NCBI RefSeq assembly: GCF_001598455.1
Contig: NZ_BCYZ01000002.1
Span: 124,001 to 188,000 of the forward strand
From: Sphingomonas pruni NBRC 15498
Lineage (GTDB): Bacteria; Pseudomonadota; Alphaproteobacteria; Sphingomonadales; Sphingomonadaceae
DNA: 64,000 bases
Direction of reading: 5' to 3'
This document shows, piece after piece, positions 63,401 through 64,000 of this stretch. The notes beneath the pieces were generated by a model. It was given only the letters and a program-made list of their open reading frames with translations. It did no database searches and was not told where the DNA came from. The position numbers and the translations under genes were made by a program. Every line of letters begins with the position of its first letter. The first letter of the stretch is position 1.

Positions 63401-63775
63401 TCAGAATAGCGGCTTGATCGGCTTGTCCTTGGTCGGGCCCGAACTGGCTACGACCGGCTTGCGCGCGGCCTGAGGATCGATCGGGTGATCGAACGCCACG
63501 CCGGCGCGCCCGGCCGCGACCCAGGCGATGCGGCCGTTTACCCAGCCGACGCCACGCACCTCCACCTCGACCATCGTGCCGATATCGATCGGCTTGGGCA
63601 CATCGGCCATCAAACCGCCGGACGACAGGTTGCGGACGCGTACCTGCATGATTTCGGCCGAGCCCTCGATACGGAACCGCGCCACCAGCAACAGACTGTC
63701 GCGCGCGTCGTTACGCTGCGCGGCCGCGTCTGCGGCAGTGCCGTCGCTTAAGGGATCGTGCGAAAATTGGTCCAT
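63401..63775 (-). CDS. PilZ-domain protein
   Basis: This 124-residue single PilZ domain has LVARFRIEGSAEIMQVRVRN followed by LSSGGLMADVP, the (N/D)xSxxG c-di-GMP contact. The usual RxxxR motif is not complete at the N-terminal side (RNDARDSLLLVARFR), so binding of c-di-GMP is uncertain. ATG 63775. It could link c-di-GMP to surface behaviour, as with the adhesin of this window, but there is no direct evidence. Confidence 0.8.
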   Translation of the reverse strand: MDQFSHDPLSDGTAADAAAQRNDARDSLLLVARFRIEGSAEIMQVRVRNLSSGGLMADVPKPIDIGTMVEVEVRGVGWVNGRIAWVAAGRAGVAFDHPIDPQAARKPVVASSGPTKDKPIKPLF

Positions 63776-63877
63776 ATGCCTGCCAAAAACGGGTCCATGC
63801 CCCCGTGGACGCATAGGCCGAAAATATTGTCGAAAGCGTTAAACCGCGGTCCCCGCGAAAATTTGATCCGGATCGGA

Positions 63878-64000
63878 TCAATCCTCGCGCGACACCTTCT
63901 CGTTGCGCTCGTGGCGCTCCTGCGCCTCGACGGTCATCGTCGCGATCGGCCGCGCCTCGAGTCGGCCGAGCGAAATCGGTTCGCCGGTGACTTCGCAATA
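63878..64000 (-). CDS. dksA: DksA, C-terminal part (partial)
   Basis: The last 41 codons of an RNA-polymerase-binding DksA protein run off the window edge. The visible end YCEVTGEPISLGRLEARPIA is the final zinc-finger cysteine and conserved tail, followed by EAQERHERNEKVSRED. DksA works with ppGpp to retune transcription in starvation. The 5' part lies outside the window. Confidence 0.9.
   Translation of the reverse strand, partial: YCEVTGEPISLGRLEARPIATMTVEAQERHERNEKVSRED

Overview
The window is high-GC, gene-dense chromosome from an alphaproteobacterium, most likely a sphingomonad (Sphingomonas or a close relative). The clues are an RcdA/DUF1465 protein, a DksA tail, paired DUF465 (YdcH-like) genes, a proline-rich micro-protein of a type I associate with sphingomonads, an NAD-dependent fds formate dehydrogenase and a FixLJ pair. 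I see no phage, transposon, integrase or CRISPR array, so this looks like core and accessory chromosome rather than a mobile element.

Layout. 1-1684: end of the cell-elongation operon (mrdA tail, rodA). 1808-1880: tRNA-Lys(CTT). 2110-6060: an IorAB-type molybdenum hydroxylase with a tri-haem cytochrome c. 6197-34795: a ~28.6 kb stress/low-oxygen island. 34942-43616: NAD-dependent formate dehydrogenase (fdsGBA, fdsD, fdhD) with mobA, moeA and an upstream LysR regulator. 43686-51118: a YadA-like trimeric adhesin with two unknown downstream genes, divergent from an AraC regulator followed by a NarL-type response regulator and its histidine kinase. 51196-58271: RNB-domain nuclease, sulfate activation (cysD, cysNC, cysQ), a double TetR regulator and a gamma-carbonic-anhydrase-like protein. 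58447-64000: M1 aminopeptidase, nitronate-monooxygenase-like enzyme, RcdA, two DUF465 proteins, a PilZ protein and the end of dksA.

The most striking part is the island. It holds a FixL-like PAS kinase that keeps the haem-ligand histidine, a FixJ regulator, two receiver-only proteins, three tandem-domain universal stress proteins, two P-type cation ATPases, two BON-domain proteins, PEP synthase, a PfkB kinase, a kinase-like/P-loop protein, a glycosyltransferase, a GH130 enzyme, a BI-1 membrane protein, a flavodoxin-fold oxidoreductase, a phosphoribosyltransferase / hydrolase / erythromycin-esterase operon, a Nudix protein and a zinc alcohol dehydrogenase. Family by family this resembles the mycobacterial DosR dormancy regulon, here gathered in one place beside a candidate haem-based oxygen sensor. 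An imperfect inverted repeat (GTA-N8-TAC with a TTCCC core) stands in front of several of these genes and is a candidate FixJ operator.

Elsewhere the genes fit into working sets. The formate dehydrogenase genes run without a break into those that make and sulfurate its molybdenum cofactor. The Mo-hydroxylase can pass electrons to its own cytochrome. CysD and CysNC make PAPS, and CysQ removes the PAP formed when it is used. Several gene ends carry large palindromes that look like REP elements or two-way terminators.
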